This document shows, one piece after another, positions 1 to 6,484 of a stretch of 8,464 bases of DNA (position 1 is its first letter; each line of letters opens with the position of its first letter). A program made the position numbers and the translations under genes. This stretch comes from Comamonadaceae bacterium. GTDB taxonomy: Bacteria > Pseudomonadota > Gammaproteobacteria > Burkholderiales > Burkholderiaceae_C. The notes under the pieces were generated by a model. That model worked only from the letters and a program-made list of their open reading frames with translations, searched no databases and had not been told where the DNA came from. The stretch is from contig CANHGF010000082.1 of NCBI GenBank assembly GCA_947460065.1, positions 1-8,464 on the forward strand, given 5' to 3'.

Positions 1-11
1 CTTGCCTTGCT

Positions 12-34
12 CCCTCGCCCCTCTGGGGAGAGGG
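12..34. repeat. Palindromic GC-rich intergenic element
   Basis: The arms CCCTC-G-CCCC and GGGG-A-GAGGG flank a 3-base TCT loop, giving a nine-pair stem with one G/A mismatch. G-rich sequence (GGGTGGGGGTGAGGGG) continues to about position 47. It lies 3' of the minus-strand monooxygenase gene. The CCCTCTCCCC/GAGGGG style resembles interspersed intergenic palindromes common in proteobacterial genomes; that family assignment is from memory. No T-run follows the stem on either strand, so it is not a classic intrinsic terminator, although it could stabilise the 3' end of the operon mRNA. Confidence 0.5.
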
Positions 35-84
35 TGGGGGTGAGGGGCAGCAGGCCCATCGAAGAGATGAACTTGGGGCCTTGC

Positions 85-1323
85 TCAGGCCTTGACCGCC
101 TCCAGCGAAAAGCCGGCGATTTTCTTGTAGTTGTCCGACAGCTGGCGCAGCTCGTCCTGGCTGATCAGATCGTCGATATGACGATAGGGCTTGTCGCCGC
201 TGAGCTCTTCCACCCGGATGTTGATCAGATCGGGCGGCTGGCTGCGGTTGGTCAGCACCACTTTGGCGGTGGCCTCGCGCCGCTGGGCTTCGTAGGCCGC
301 CAACGCAGCCAGCGGGTCGCTCTGGCCGGCCAGTTCGGTGGCCAGAGTCCGGGCGTCGATCAGCGCTTGGGCCGAGCCATTGGAGCCGCGCGGGTACATC
401 GGATGGGCAGCATCACCCATCAGGGTCAGGCGGCCGAAGGTCCACTGGGGTATCGGGTCCTTGTCGACCATCGGGTACTCCAGAATCTGGTCGGCATTGC
501 GGATCAGGGCCGGCACATCGAGCCAGTCGAAGGTCCAGTCCTTGAAGATGGAAATGAAGTCGTCCGCCTTGCCGCCCTGGTTCCAGTCGTTCATCTGCTC
601 GCTGCTGCCCTCGATCTCGGCCATCCAGTTGATCAGCTGCATGCCCTGGCCGTCGATGTTGTCGACGATGGGGTAGATCACCATCTTGCCGGTGCGAATC
701 GACCCCACCCGCATATAGCTTTTTCCGGTGAGGATAGGCTTGTGGCGGGTCACGCCGCGCCAGGTGTTGATGCCGGCAAAAGCCACCTTATCTTGCGGGT
801 AGTGCTGCTTGCGCAGCGCCGAATGAATGCCGTCGCAGGCCACCACGACGCGGGCGTGCACCGGAGGAAGCTGAGCACCGGCCGCGTCAGTGAAGTGCAC
901 CGTGGCACCGGCCTCGTCTTGCGTCATGCCGCTGCAGCGGTGGCCGGTGTGGATGCGCCCCGGGCCCAGGCGCTCCAGCGCCGCTTCATACAAGATGCGG
1001 TGCAGCTTGCCCCGGTGTATGCCAATCTCCGGCAGCGGGTAGCCGGCATGGCGGCCGCGCGGCTCGCGGTAAATGAACTGACCAAAGCGATTGAAGAACA
1101 CGCTCTCCAGGTTTTCGATGCCGACGGCCTCCAGCTGCGGCTGTACCCCCAGCGCGGAGAGCTCGCGCATACCATGGGGCAGCAGCGTGATGCCCACGCC
1201 CAGCTCCTTGACTTGCGGCACGCTCTCATAGACATCGCAGGCGATGCCCCGCTGATGCAGCGAAAGCGCAAGAGCCAGACCGGCGATGCCGCCGCCAACG
1301 ACCACGATGCCTTGTTCAGTCAT
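85..1323 (-). CDS. PhzS-like FAD-dependent aromatic monooxygenase
   Basis: This 412-residue protein belongs to the group A flavoprotein monooxygenases (PF01494). These use NAD(P)H and O2 to hydroxylate an aromatic ring, sometimes with loss of a carboxylate. The N-terminal Rossmann motif VVGGGIAGL (about residues 8-16) is followed by an acidic residue at the end of beta-2 (VYES, 31-34). The second FAD motif CDGIHSALR is at 163-171 and the third, GDAAHPMYPRGSNGSAQA, at 303-320. The layout and the details GVGI, IHRGKLH, WRGVT and EYPMVDKDP match the phenazine monooxygenase PhzS and its relatives closely from memory, and the length is usual (PhzS about 402). It is the last gene of the three-gene operon, 12 bp after the binding-protein stop, with GAGG overlapping that stop. 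The substrate cannot be read from sequence. A hydroxybenzoate-like or nicotinate-like acid, or the phenol made by the neighbouring decarboxylase, are possibilities. No phenazine genes are present. Confidence 0.9.
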   Translation of the reverse strand: MTEQGIVVVGGGIAGLALALSLHQRGIACDVYESVPQVKELGVGITLLPHGMRELSALGVQPQLEAVGIENLESVFFNRFGQFIYREPRGRHAGYPLPEIGIHRGKLHRILYEAALERLGPGRIHTGHRCSGMTQDEAGATVHFTDAAGAQLPPVHARVVVACDGIHSALRKQHYPQDKVAFAGINTWRGVTRHKPILTGKSYMRVGSIRTGKMVIYPIVDNIDGQGMQLINWMAEIEGSSEQMNDWNQGGKADDFISIFKDWTFDWLDVPALIRNADQILEYPMVDKDPIPQWTFGRLTLMGDAAHPMYPRGSNGSAQALIDARTLATELAGQSDPLAALAAYEAQRREATAKVVLTNRSQPPDLINIRVEELSGDKPYRHIDDLISQDELRQLSDNYKKIAGFSLEAVKA

Positions 1324-1335
1324 GTTCCATCCACC

Positions 1336-2298
1336 TCAATCGGCCGCAATACCGTTGCGCTTGATCACCGCGCCCCAGCGCGGGTAGTCCTTCTGGGTGA
1401 TCAGAGCCAGCTCGTCGGCGGTCGATGCGGTGGCGTCCATGCCAGCGCGGCCGAGCAGGTCTTTGACCTCGTTGCTGCGCACAATGGCGGCAATATCGGT
1501 GTTGAGCTTGCTCACCACGGCGGCCGGGGTGCGCGCCGGCGCGTAGAAGGCGTACCAGAGGTCCACCTCGACGCCCTTGACGCCCTGCTCCTCAAAGGTG
1601 GCCACGCCAGGGGCAACCGGGTGGCGCTTGGCGCTACCCACGGCCAGCGCATTGAGCTTGCCGTCACGCACAAAGCTCTGGGCGATGTGCACCGGCAAAA
1701 AGCCCACATTGAGCTCGCCCGACAGCAAGTCCTGGGTATAGCCGGCCGTGCCGCGGTAGGGCACGTGCAGCATGAACAAGCTGGTCTGCACCTTGAAAAG
1801 CTCCATCGCCATGTGGTGGGGCGTGCCCACACCGGGCGAGCCGAAGGAAATGTTGCCGGGGCGGGCCTTGGCCTGGGCGATCAACTCGGCCATGGACTTG
1901 ATGCCGGTCTTGGGATGGGCCACCAACATCAAGGTGCCGTAGGCGGCCATGGAAATCGGCGCGAAGTCCTTGATCGGGTTGAAGGACACGTTCTTGTACA
2001 TCTGCGAGGCCATCAGCATGGTGTTGGCCCCCATCAGCAGCGTGTGCCCGTCGGTCGCCTTGGCCACCGAGTCGGCGCCGATATTGCCGCTGGCACCGGG
2101 CTGGTTGACGATGACCACCGGCTGGCCCAGCCGCTCGCTCAGGCGCGGGCCGACCGCACGGGCGATGGTGTCCATGCCGGTGCCGGCGGTAAACGGCACC
2201 ACGATGCGCACACTCTGGGTGGGCCAGGTCTGCGCCTGGGCGCTCAGGGCGATGGCCGATGCGGCCAGTGCGAGCAGGCCTCGTAAATGCAATTTCAT
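1336..2298 (-). CDS. Bug/TctC-family periplasmic solute-binding protein
   Basis: This is a tripartite tricarboxylate transporter receptor of the Bug family (PF03401), 320 residues from the chosen start. A signal peptide is clear: MKLHLR, then a hydrophobic stretch LLALAASAIAL, and a likely cut after SAQA. The mature protein opens with the family's WPTQSVRIVVPF segment. AGTGMDTIAR, the GNIGADSVAKA.DGHTLLMG region and VPYRG are Bug hallmarks. The protein should bind a small carboxylated solute in the periplasm, probably the organic acid this operon handles. No TctA or TctB membrane subunits are encoded here, as is usual for the many orphan Bug genes of Burkholderiales. It sits 18 bp after the decarboxylase gene and 12 bp before the monooxygenase. 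An ATG two codons upstream (2304) is only 2 nt from the AGGAG, so the ATG at 2298 is preferred. Confidence 0.9.
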   Translation of the reverse strand: MKLHLRGLLALAASAIALSAQAQTWPTQSVRIVVPFTAGTGMDTIARAVGPRLSERLGQPVVIVNQPGASGNIGADSVAKATDGHTLLMGANTMLMASQMYKNVSFNPIKDFAPISMAAYGTLMLVAHPKTGIKSMAELIAQAKARPGNISFGSPGVGTPHHMAMELFKVQTSLFMLHVPYRGTAGYTQDLLSGELNVGFLPVHIAQSFVRDGKLNALAVGSAKRHPVAPGVATFEEQGVKGVEVDLWYAFYAPARTPAAVVSKLNTDIAAIVRSNEVKDLLGRAGMDATASTADELALITQKDYPRWGAVIKRNGIAAD

Positions 2299-2305
2299 AC
2301 TCATG

Positions 2306-2311
2306 TCTCCT
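2306..2311 (-). promoter_or_regulatory. Ribosome binding site deciding the binding-protein start
   Basis: AGGAGA on the minus strand is the strongest Shine-Dalgarno sequence of this operon. From the end of AGGAG it is 8 nt to the ATG at 2298 but only 2 nt to the ATG at 2304. The spacing favours the inner start, which also gives a more ordinary signal peptide (MKLHLR). Confidence 0.65.
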
Positions 2312-2322
2312 GAATCAATCGT

Positions 2323-3363
2323 TTAAAGCGGACCGATGCCAAAAACCTTCTGGGCATTGGTCTGGAAGAACTTCTTCTTGTCGTCCGCGCTCATGTCCAT
2401 GCGGTCGAGCAGCTGAACTTCATCGACAGCATACTGGTAAGGATAGTCCATGGCGTAGAGCACCCGGTCAGCCCCCACAAGCGCCTGGGTGAACTTGATG
2501 GCCGGCTCCCAAGCCACGCCGCTGTTGGTGATATAGAAGTTCTCGCGCAGGTAGTCGCTGGGCTTTTTCTGGAGCGGCTTGATGCTCTCATAGCGCTTGG
2601 AGCGCACCGTGGCCTGGTGCATGTAGTCGAGCCGGTAGGACCAAAACGGCAGCGCCTCGCCCATGTGGCCAATGATCATCTGCAGCTTGGGGAAGCGGTC
2701 GAACACGCCGGCGGTGATGATGCGCAGCGCATGCAGGCCCGTCTCCACCCCAAAGCCGTAAATCGCACCGTCGAGCCCGCACTCCTGGAAGGGCTCGAGC
2801 ATATTGCGCGGCAGCGAATTCGGGTGCAGGTAGATCGGCGCGCCATGCTGCTCGGCAGCGGCAAAGATGTCCCAGAACTTGGGGTCGGACAAATACTCGC
2901 CGTGGGTGTGCGAGTTGATCACCACCGAATGCATGCCCAGTTGGGTCACGCCGCGCTCGATTTCCTTGGCCGCCTCCTGCGGGTCCTGCACCGGCACCGC
3001 AATCATGCCGGTAAAGCGCGTGGGGTGACGGCGTACTGCATCGGCCAGCTGGTCGTTGGCCACGCGGGCAAAAGACACGGCGGTGGCCTTGTCCATGATC
3101 TGCACACCCGGCGCGGTCAGGGCCAGCACCTGGTGGTCGATGCCGGCCTCGTCCATATGGGCGATGCGAATCTGATCGAGGTCCTGCAGGCAACGCATGA
3201 TGTGCTGCGCCCGCTCGCTGGGGCTGCTCATGTAAAAGCCCATCAGCCCCTTGAAGCCGGGATCGACATCGCTGCCGGCCAGGATCTTTTCATAGATGCG
3301 GATCATCTCGGGCGGCGCGAAGGCCTCTTCGGTGGCGATGCGCAGATAAGGCTTGTCGGACAT
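2323..3363 (-). CDS. LigW-like amidohydrolase-superfamily aromatic decarboxylase
   Basis: This 346-residue metal-dependent decarboxylase belongs to the ACMSD-like amidohydrolase family (PF04909). It is strikingly like 5-carboxyvanillate decarboxylase LigW as recalled: shared blocks include RIATEEAFA, GFY.SPSERA, LTAPGVQ, INSHT.G, GFGVETG, GHMGEALP, YRLDYMHQ, TNSGVAWEPAIKF, YAMDYPYQY and KKKFFQTNA. By alignment with LigW the expected metal ligands are Glu12, His180 and Asp306, with Arg51 and His233 as substrate or catalytic residues; all are present. It should remove a carboxylate from a hydroxylated aromatic acid in the cytoplasm. The true substrate is unknown and could be a resorcylate-like or carboxyvanillate-like acid. 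The ATG at 3363 is preferred because an in-frame upstream ATG (3414) lies between the -35 and -10 of the predicted promoter and would not be transcribed. A weak AGCAGG precedes the start. It is the first gene of the operon and divergent from the LysR gene. Confidence 0.88.
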   Translation of the reverse strand: MSDKPYLRIATEEAFAPPEMIRIYEKILAGSDVDPGFKGLMGFYMSSPSERAQHIMRCLQDLDQIRIAHMDEAGIDHQVLALTAPGVQIMDKATAVSFARVANDQLADAVRRHPTRFTGMIAVPVQDPQEAAKEIERGVTQLGMHSVVINSHTHGEYLSDPKFWDIFAAAEQHGAPIYLHPNSLPRNMLEPFQECGLDGAIYGFGVETGLHALRIITAGVFDRFPKLQMIIGHMGEALPFWSYRLDYMHQATVRSKRYESIKPLQKKPSDYLRENFYITNSGVAWEPAIKFTQALVGADRVLYAMDYPYQYAVDEVQLLDRMDMSADDKKKFFQTNAQKVFGIGPL

Positions 3364-3397
3364 GGTTGGACCTGCTGTTGAATGAAGGAAGATCCGG

Positions 3398-3426
3398 ATC
3401 ATATTTATTTGCAAAAACCCTCACAA
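3398..3426 (-). promoter_or_regulatory. Sigma70-type promoter of the decarboxylase operon
   Basis: On the minus strand, TTGTGA (3426-3421) and TATGAT (3403-3398) are separated by exactly 17 bp. The -10 hexamer differs from consensus at one base and the -35 at two. The start point would fall near 3391, giving a leader of about 27 nt before the decarboxylase ATG at 3363. This is a prediction from sequence only. Confidence 0.6.
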
Positions 3427-3440
3427 TAAGCGTTTTGTGC

Positions 3441-3463
3441 ATTCACTTTTGCGAATTCGCGAA
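3441..3463. promoter_or_regulatory. Candidate LysR-type regulator binding site
   Basis: Three overlapping dyads occur here: ATTC-N8-GAAT (3441-3456), which contains the LysR-type T-N11-A pattern; GCGAATTCGC (3451-3460, perfect); and TTCGCGAA (3456-3463, perfect). The centre of GCGAATTCGC lies about 65 bp upstream of the predicted operon start point, where LysR-type proteins usually place their recognition site. It also sits just upstream of the LysR start codon, which fits autoregulation. A separate palindrome, GATCCGGATC, is at 3391-3400, over the predicted start point. The identity of the binding protein is inferred from position. Confidence 0.45.
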
Positions 3464-3472
3464 CAATAGATC

Positions 3473-4384
3473 ATGGATACCCTAGCCAATCTGGAAGCCT
3501 TTATCGCAGTGGCCGATGCCGGCAGCTTCTCCGAGGTGGCACGGCGCCAGCAACTGGCGCCCTCGGTCATCACCAAGCGGATTGCCCAGCTCGAATGGCG
3601 GATCAAGGCGCCGCTGTTTGTGCGCAGCACCCGCAAGCTCAGCCTGACCGATGTGGGCGAGCGCTATCTGCCGCAGGTACGCACCCTGGTGCGGCAAATG
3701 CAGGAGACGATGGCCGGCATGGCCCAGGCCAGCGGCGCGCTGGAGGGGCATATCCGAGTCAAGATCCCCACCACCCTGGGCACGCTGCACCTGAGCGAGC
3801 TGATGCAGCGCTTCATGCTCGAGCAGCCGCGGGTCAGCATGGACGTGGTGCTGGCCGACCGCACCGTCAACCCGTTGGAAGAAGGCTTTGACATCGCCAT
3901 CGGCGCCCTGCCTGAGCTCTACGGTCAGGTGCGCGACTTCCCGCTGGCGCCGATACGCCGGCGCCTGTGCGCCTCGCCGACCTACCTCAAGCGCCGGGGC
4001 CCACCCAGCCGGGTGGCCGATCTGGTTGAGCACGACTGCCTGGTCTTCATGACCTCGGGCTCATATTGGGAGTTTGAGTCGCCCCAGGGCCGGCTGGGCG
4101 TGGAGGTACGGCCCAAGCTGCTGACCAACGACGGCGTGGCCCTGTGCCAGGCCTGCGTGCAGGGCCTGGGCATAGCCATGGTCTCCGACTACCTGGCCGG
4201 CCCGCGGATCGACAGCGGCGAACTGGTCGAGCTGCTGCCCGGCCTGCGCTTTCCCGATATCTGGCTCAAAGCCCTGGTACCGCTCAAACGCCTGGACGTG
4301 CCGCGCATCCACATGCTGCTGCAATGGCTGACCCAGCACCTGCGGCTTGAACAGGTGGTGGCAGCCGCCCCGCCGAGGGCTTAA
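3473..4384 (+). CDS. LysR-type transcriptional regulator
   Basis: This 303-residue protein has the usual LysR length and layout. An N-terminal winged helix-turn-helix spans about residues 1-60 (LEAFIAVADAGSFSEVARRQQLAPSVITKRIAQLE, then LFVRSTRKLSLTDVGERYL). A linker helix and a periplasmic-binding-fold effector domain (about 90-295, opening GHIRVKIPTTLG) follow. Divergent transcription from the decarboxylase operon across a 109-bp gap makes it the likely regulator of that operon, with the aromatic acid or a product of it as inducer; both points are inference. The start has no recognisable Shine-Dalgarno (GAACAATAGATC before ATG), so translation may be weak. It converges on the transporter gene, with 15 bp between the two stops and no hairpin terminator visible there. 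Confidence 0.93.
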   Translation: MDTLANLEAFIAVADAGSFSEVARRQQLAPSVITKRIAQLEWRIKAPLFVRSTRKLSLTDVGERYLPQVRTLVRQMQETMAGMAQASGALEGHIRVKIPTTLGTLHLSELMQRFMLEQPRVSMDVVLADRTVNPLEEGFDIAIGALPELYGQVRDFPLAPIRRRLCASPTYLKRRGPPSRVADLVEHDCLVFMTSGSYWEFESPQGRLGVEVRPKLLTNDGVALCQACVQGLGIAMVSDYLAGPRIDSGELVELLPGLRFPDIWLKALVPLKRLDVPRIHMLLQWLTQHLRLEQVVAAAPPRA

Positions 4385-4399
4385 AGGGCAAAGCCAGGT

Positions 4400-5632
4400 T
4401 CAGCCGCGCACCGGTCCCGCCAGGGCGGTGGGTTCGCGCAGGCAAGTGCGGCACAGGCGCCAGGTCAGGGCCACCGCCAGCAGCCCAGACACCGCGCAGA
4501 CCGAGATCGCCCAAGGCGCCCCCAGCCGCTCGGCCAATGCCCCGACCAGCAAAAAACCCAGGGGCGAAGCGCCGATGCACATGGTCATCACGCCCATGGC
4601 CTGAGCGCGCTGGCTCGCCTGCGTTGAGGTGTAAACCAAGGTGGACTGCATCACCCCAAAACCCGTCTGCGCAGCCCCCAGAACCAGCAAGGCGGCCGCC
4701 GTCAGCAGCAGCTGCGGGCTCCAGGCCAGCAGCATTTGCAGCACCATGAAACTCAAGATGGCCCCCAGATACAGCCGCCCGTGGCGTAGCCTGGCGGCAC
4801 CAAAACTCAGCAGCACCGAGCCGAGAACGGCGCCAACGCCGTCCAGGCTGGCCAGCATGCCCACCCCCTCGGGGTCGAGCTGCAGACGCTCCTGGCCTAT
4901 CACCGGCACCATGCTCATCACCGGCCAGGCAAAGACGTTAAAGACGACGGTCAGCCACAGCACCGCCCGCAAACGCGGCGACTCGCGCACCGCCTGCCAG
5001 CCGCCGGCTAAAGAGGCACGCAAAGACAGCCCGCCGACCTGGGGCGCGCTGCGCGGCTCGCTCAAACTCGCCAAGGCCAACAGGGCCGGCAAAAACAGCA
5101 GTACCGAACAAACAAAGACAGCGGGCAAGCCGCCGCGTGCCATCAAGAGACCGCCCAGAGCCGGGCCGATCAGCCTGCAGGCGCTGGAGGAGACCGAATC
5201 GATCGACATGGCCTGCGCCACTCGTTTGGGGCCGGCGATATCGGCCATCAAGCCCCGGCGCAGCGGCATATCGCTGGCCCAGAGCAGGCCGCTCAAGCCG
5301 CTGGCGAGGACCAGGTGCCAGACCTGAACCTGGCCAAAAAGGGACAGCAGCAGCAAAGCCCCACCGGTGGCGAACACCACCCCATGCATGAGCAGCAGCA
5401 AGCGCGGGCGCGAGACCCGGGATGCCAGCGCGCCCAGCGACAGCCCAAAAAGGGCCAGGGGCACCATGCGCAGCATCATCAGGCTGGCCACCCACATCGC
5501 CGACTGGGTGTGCTCATAGGTGAAGACCGCGTAAGCCAGAATCTCGATCCAACGGACCAGCCCCACCAAACTGCCCACCGCCCACAGCCTTTGGTACTGC
5601 GGGTCTCGGTAGATGGGGGGCTCTACGGGCAT
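4400..5632 (-). CDS. MFS transporter, EntS/MFS_3-like exporter family
   Basis: This 410-residue integral membrane protein of the major facilitator superfamily has about 12 hydrophobic segments and a central charged loop around residues 190-215. The conserved N-terminal pattern YRDPQYQRLWAVGSLVGLVRW and the loop GALASRVSRPR are typical of the MFS_3/DHA3 group, which includes the enterobactin exporter EntS and drug exporters. Its substrate cannot be told. It is separated from the aromatic locus by the convergent lysR and from ahpCF by a shared upstream region, so it may be regulated on its own. I chose the ATG at 5632 because PIYRDPQYQRLW after it is the usual N-terminus of the family. A GTG at 5695 in the same frame would add 21 low-complexity residues (GVASGTAGRWRPQPCRYIRQ) and start inside a G-run cluster. 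No strong Shine-Dalgarno precedes either start. Confidence 0.85.
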   Translation of the reverse strand: MPVEPPIYRDPQYQRLWAVGSLVGLVRWIEILAYAVFTYEHTQSAMWVASLMMLRMVPLALFGLSLGALASRVSRPRLLLLMHGVVFATGGALLLLSLFGQVQVWHLVLASGLSGLLWASDMPLRRGLMADIAGPKRVAQAMSIDSVSSSACRLIGPALGGLLMARGGLPAVFVCSVLLFLPALLALASLSEPRSAPQVGGLSLRASLAGGWQAVRESPRLRAVLWLTVVFNVFAWPVMSMVPVIGQERLQLDPEGVGMLASLDGVGAVLGSVLLSFGAARLRHGRLYLGAILSFMVLQMLLAWSPQLLLTAAALLVLGAAQTGFGVMQSTLVYTSTQASQRAQAMGVMTMCIGASPLGFLLVGALAERLGAPWAISVCAVSGLLAVALTWRLCRTCLREPTALAGPVRG

Positions 5633-5690
5633 CTGCCGAATGTACCTGCATGGCTGGGGCCGCCACCGCCCAGCCGTACCACTGGCGACA

Positions 5691-5724
5691 CCCACCCCCC
5701 ACCCACCCGGGTGGGCCCACCCCC
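5691..5724 (-). other. G-run cluster, potential G-quadruplex and nested palindromes
   Basis: Read on the minus strand, the stretch has GGG-T-GGG-T-GGGGGG-T-GGG (5708-5691), four G-runs with one-base loops, and two further G-runs, GGGGG and GGG (5724-5716), on its upstream side. The plus strand also holds two overlapping perfect 14-bp palindromes, CCCACCCGGGTGGG (5702-5715) and GGGTGGGCCCACCC (5709-5722). It lies 59-92 bp before the transporter start, so it would probably be in the leader RNA of that gene. Its function is unknown. Confidence 0.6.
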
Positions 5725-5789
5725 AGCACAGCCAGGACGGTCTTTTTGCTGCACCGCAACATTTTGACTATAGGATAGATATAAACAAC

Positions 5790-5808
5790 CAATTGGATCA
5801 TCCAATTG
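5790..5808. promoter_or_regulatory. Perfect 9-bp inverted repeat, candidate operator before ahpC
   Basis: CAATTGGAT and ATCCAATTG are perfect reverse complements separated by one C, in an AT-rich stretch (5761-5822) that stands out from the GC-rich surroundings. Each arm contains TTGGAT on one strand, so it could act as a -35 element in either direction (plus towards ahpC; minus towards the transporter with TATATC at 5783-5778). OxyR is the natural candidate regulator of ahpC. The classic OxyR pattern of four ATAG/CTAT elements at 7-bp spacing fits poorly here, although ATAG (5775) and CTAT (5816) flank the repeat. Confidence 0.5.
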
Positions 5809-5822
5809 ATCAAAACTATTAT
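5793..5822 (+). promoter_or_regulatory. Predicted ahpC promoter
   Basis: TTGGAT (5793-5798) and TATTAT (5817-5822) are 18 bp apart and would start transcription near 5829, about 58 nt before the ahpC ATG. The -35 lies inside the inverted repeat at 5790-5808, so a protein bound there would directly affect RNA polymerase. Confidence 0.45.
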
Positions 5823-5886
5823 CCATCCCATTCCAAAAGCAAACCCGCTCCGGAATTCATCTCTTCACCCCAAAAACGGAATCCAC

Positions 5887-6450
5887 ATGTCCCTGATCAA
5901 CACCCCCGTCCAGCCCTTCAAGACCCAGGCCTTCCACAACGGCAAGTTCATTGAAGTTTCCGATCAAAGTCTCAAGGGCAAATGGTCGGTTCTGATCTTC
6001 ATGCCCGCGGCCTTCACCTTCAACTGCCCCACCGAAGTCGAAGATGCTGCTGACAACTACGCCGAATTCCAGAAACTGGGCACCGAGGTCTACATCGTCA
6101 CCACCGACACGCATTTCTCGCACAAGGTCTGGCATGAGACCTCGCCCGCCGTGGGCAAGGCCAAATTCCCCCTGGTCGGTGACCCGACCCACACTTTGAC
6201 CCGCGGCTTCGGTGTGCACATTGAAGAAGAAGGCCTGGCCCTGCGCGGCACCTTCGTGATCAACCCCGATGGCGTGATCAAGACCATGGAAGTGCATTCC
6301 AACGAAATCGCCCGCGACGTGAAAGAGACGCTGCGCAAGCTCAAGGCCGCCCAGTACACCGCCGCCAACCCTGGCCAGGTGTGCCCGGCCAAATGGAACG
6401 AAGGCGCCAAGACCATTGCGCCCTCGCTAGAACTCGTCGGCAAGATCTAA
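5887..6450 (+). CDS. ahpC: Alkyl hydroperoxide reductase subunit C (peroxiredoxin)
   Basis: This 187-residue protein, the same length as E. coli AhpC, is a typical 2-Cys peroxiredoxin. It reduces H2O2 and organic hydroperoxides in the cytoplasm and is recycled by AhpF. It opens with MSLINT and ends APSLELVGKI, as AhpC does. The peroxidatic cysteine is Cys47 in PAAFTFNCPTE, so PxxxTxxC is intact. The resolving cysteine is Cys166 in GQVCPAKW. Compared with the enterobacterial PADFTFVCPTE, Asp is replaced by Ala and Val by Asn beside the active cysteine; I recall this form from beta-proteobacterial AhpC proteins. The start at 5887 is chosen by homology. An in-frame upstream ATG at 5806 would add 27 unrelated residues and lies in the promoter region. 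GGA about 9 nt upstream is a weak ribosome site. It is the first gene of the ahpC-ahpF pair. Confidence 0.96.
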   Translation: MSLINTPVQPFKTQAFHNGKFIEVSDQSLKGKWSVLIFMPAAFTFNCPTEVEDAADNYAEFQKLGTEVYIVTTDTHFSHKVWHETSPAVGKAKFPLVGDPTHTLTRGFGVHIEEEGLALRGTFVINPDGVIKTMEVHSNEIARDVKETLRKLKAAQYTAANPGQVCPAKWNEGAKTIAPSLELVGKI

Positions 6451-6465
6451 GCCGAAGTCCCTGAT

Positions 6466-6484
6466 GCCCTGAAACCTTCAGGGC
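6466..6484 (+). other. Intergenic stem-loop 1 between ahpC and ahpF
   Basis: GCCCTGAA and TTCAGGGC form a perfect 8-bp stem with an ACC loop, 15 nt after the ahpC stop. No T-run follows, so this is not a standard terminator. It may protect the 3' end of the ahpC message or cause partial termination. Confidence 0.75.

Noticed and set aside
7..2286. A 759-codon open frame on the plus strand
   Set aside because: It runs antisense to both the monooxygenase and binding-protein genes. Its His/Gly/Ala/Val-rich sequence shows no domain and is what the opposite strand of GC-rich codons gives.
3364..3414. Upstream start adding MQINMIRIF... to the decarboxylase
   Set aside because: The ATG lies between the predicted -35 and -10, has no ribosome site, and the added residues are not shared with LigW-like proteins.
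4385..4399. Bidirectional terminator between lysR and the transporter gene
   Set aside because: The 15-bp gap and its flanks hold no inverted repeat followed by a T-run on either strand.
5633..5695. GTG start of the transporter
   Set aside because: The extra 21 residues do not look like a transporter N-terminus, and the start lies in the G-run cluster. It is kept as a minor alternative only.
5764..5820. A canonical OxyR box (ATAG-N7-CTAT-N7-ATAG-N7-CTAT)
   Set aside because: Only the first tetranucleotide fits at that spacing; the others match two of four bases or fewer.
5806..5886. N-terminal extension of AhpC from an upstream ATG
   Set aside because: It would add 27 residues to a protein that otherwise matches E. 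coli AhpC in both start and length, and it overlaps the promoter.
5633..5886. A small gene in the gap before ahpC
   Set aside because: The short frames here are proline/tryptophan/glycine-rich readings of the C/G tracts without a ribosome site or recognisable sequence. The gap is better explained as a double promoter region.
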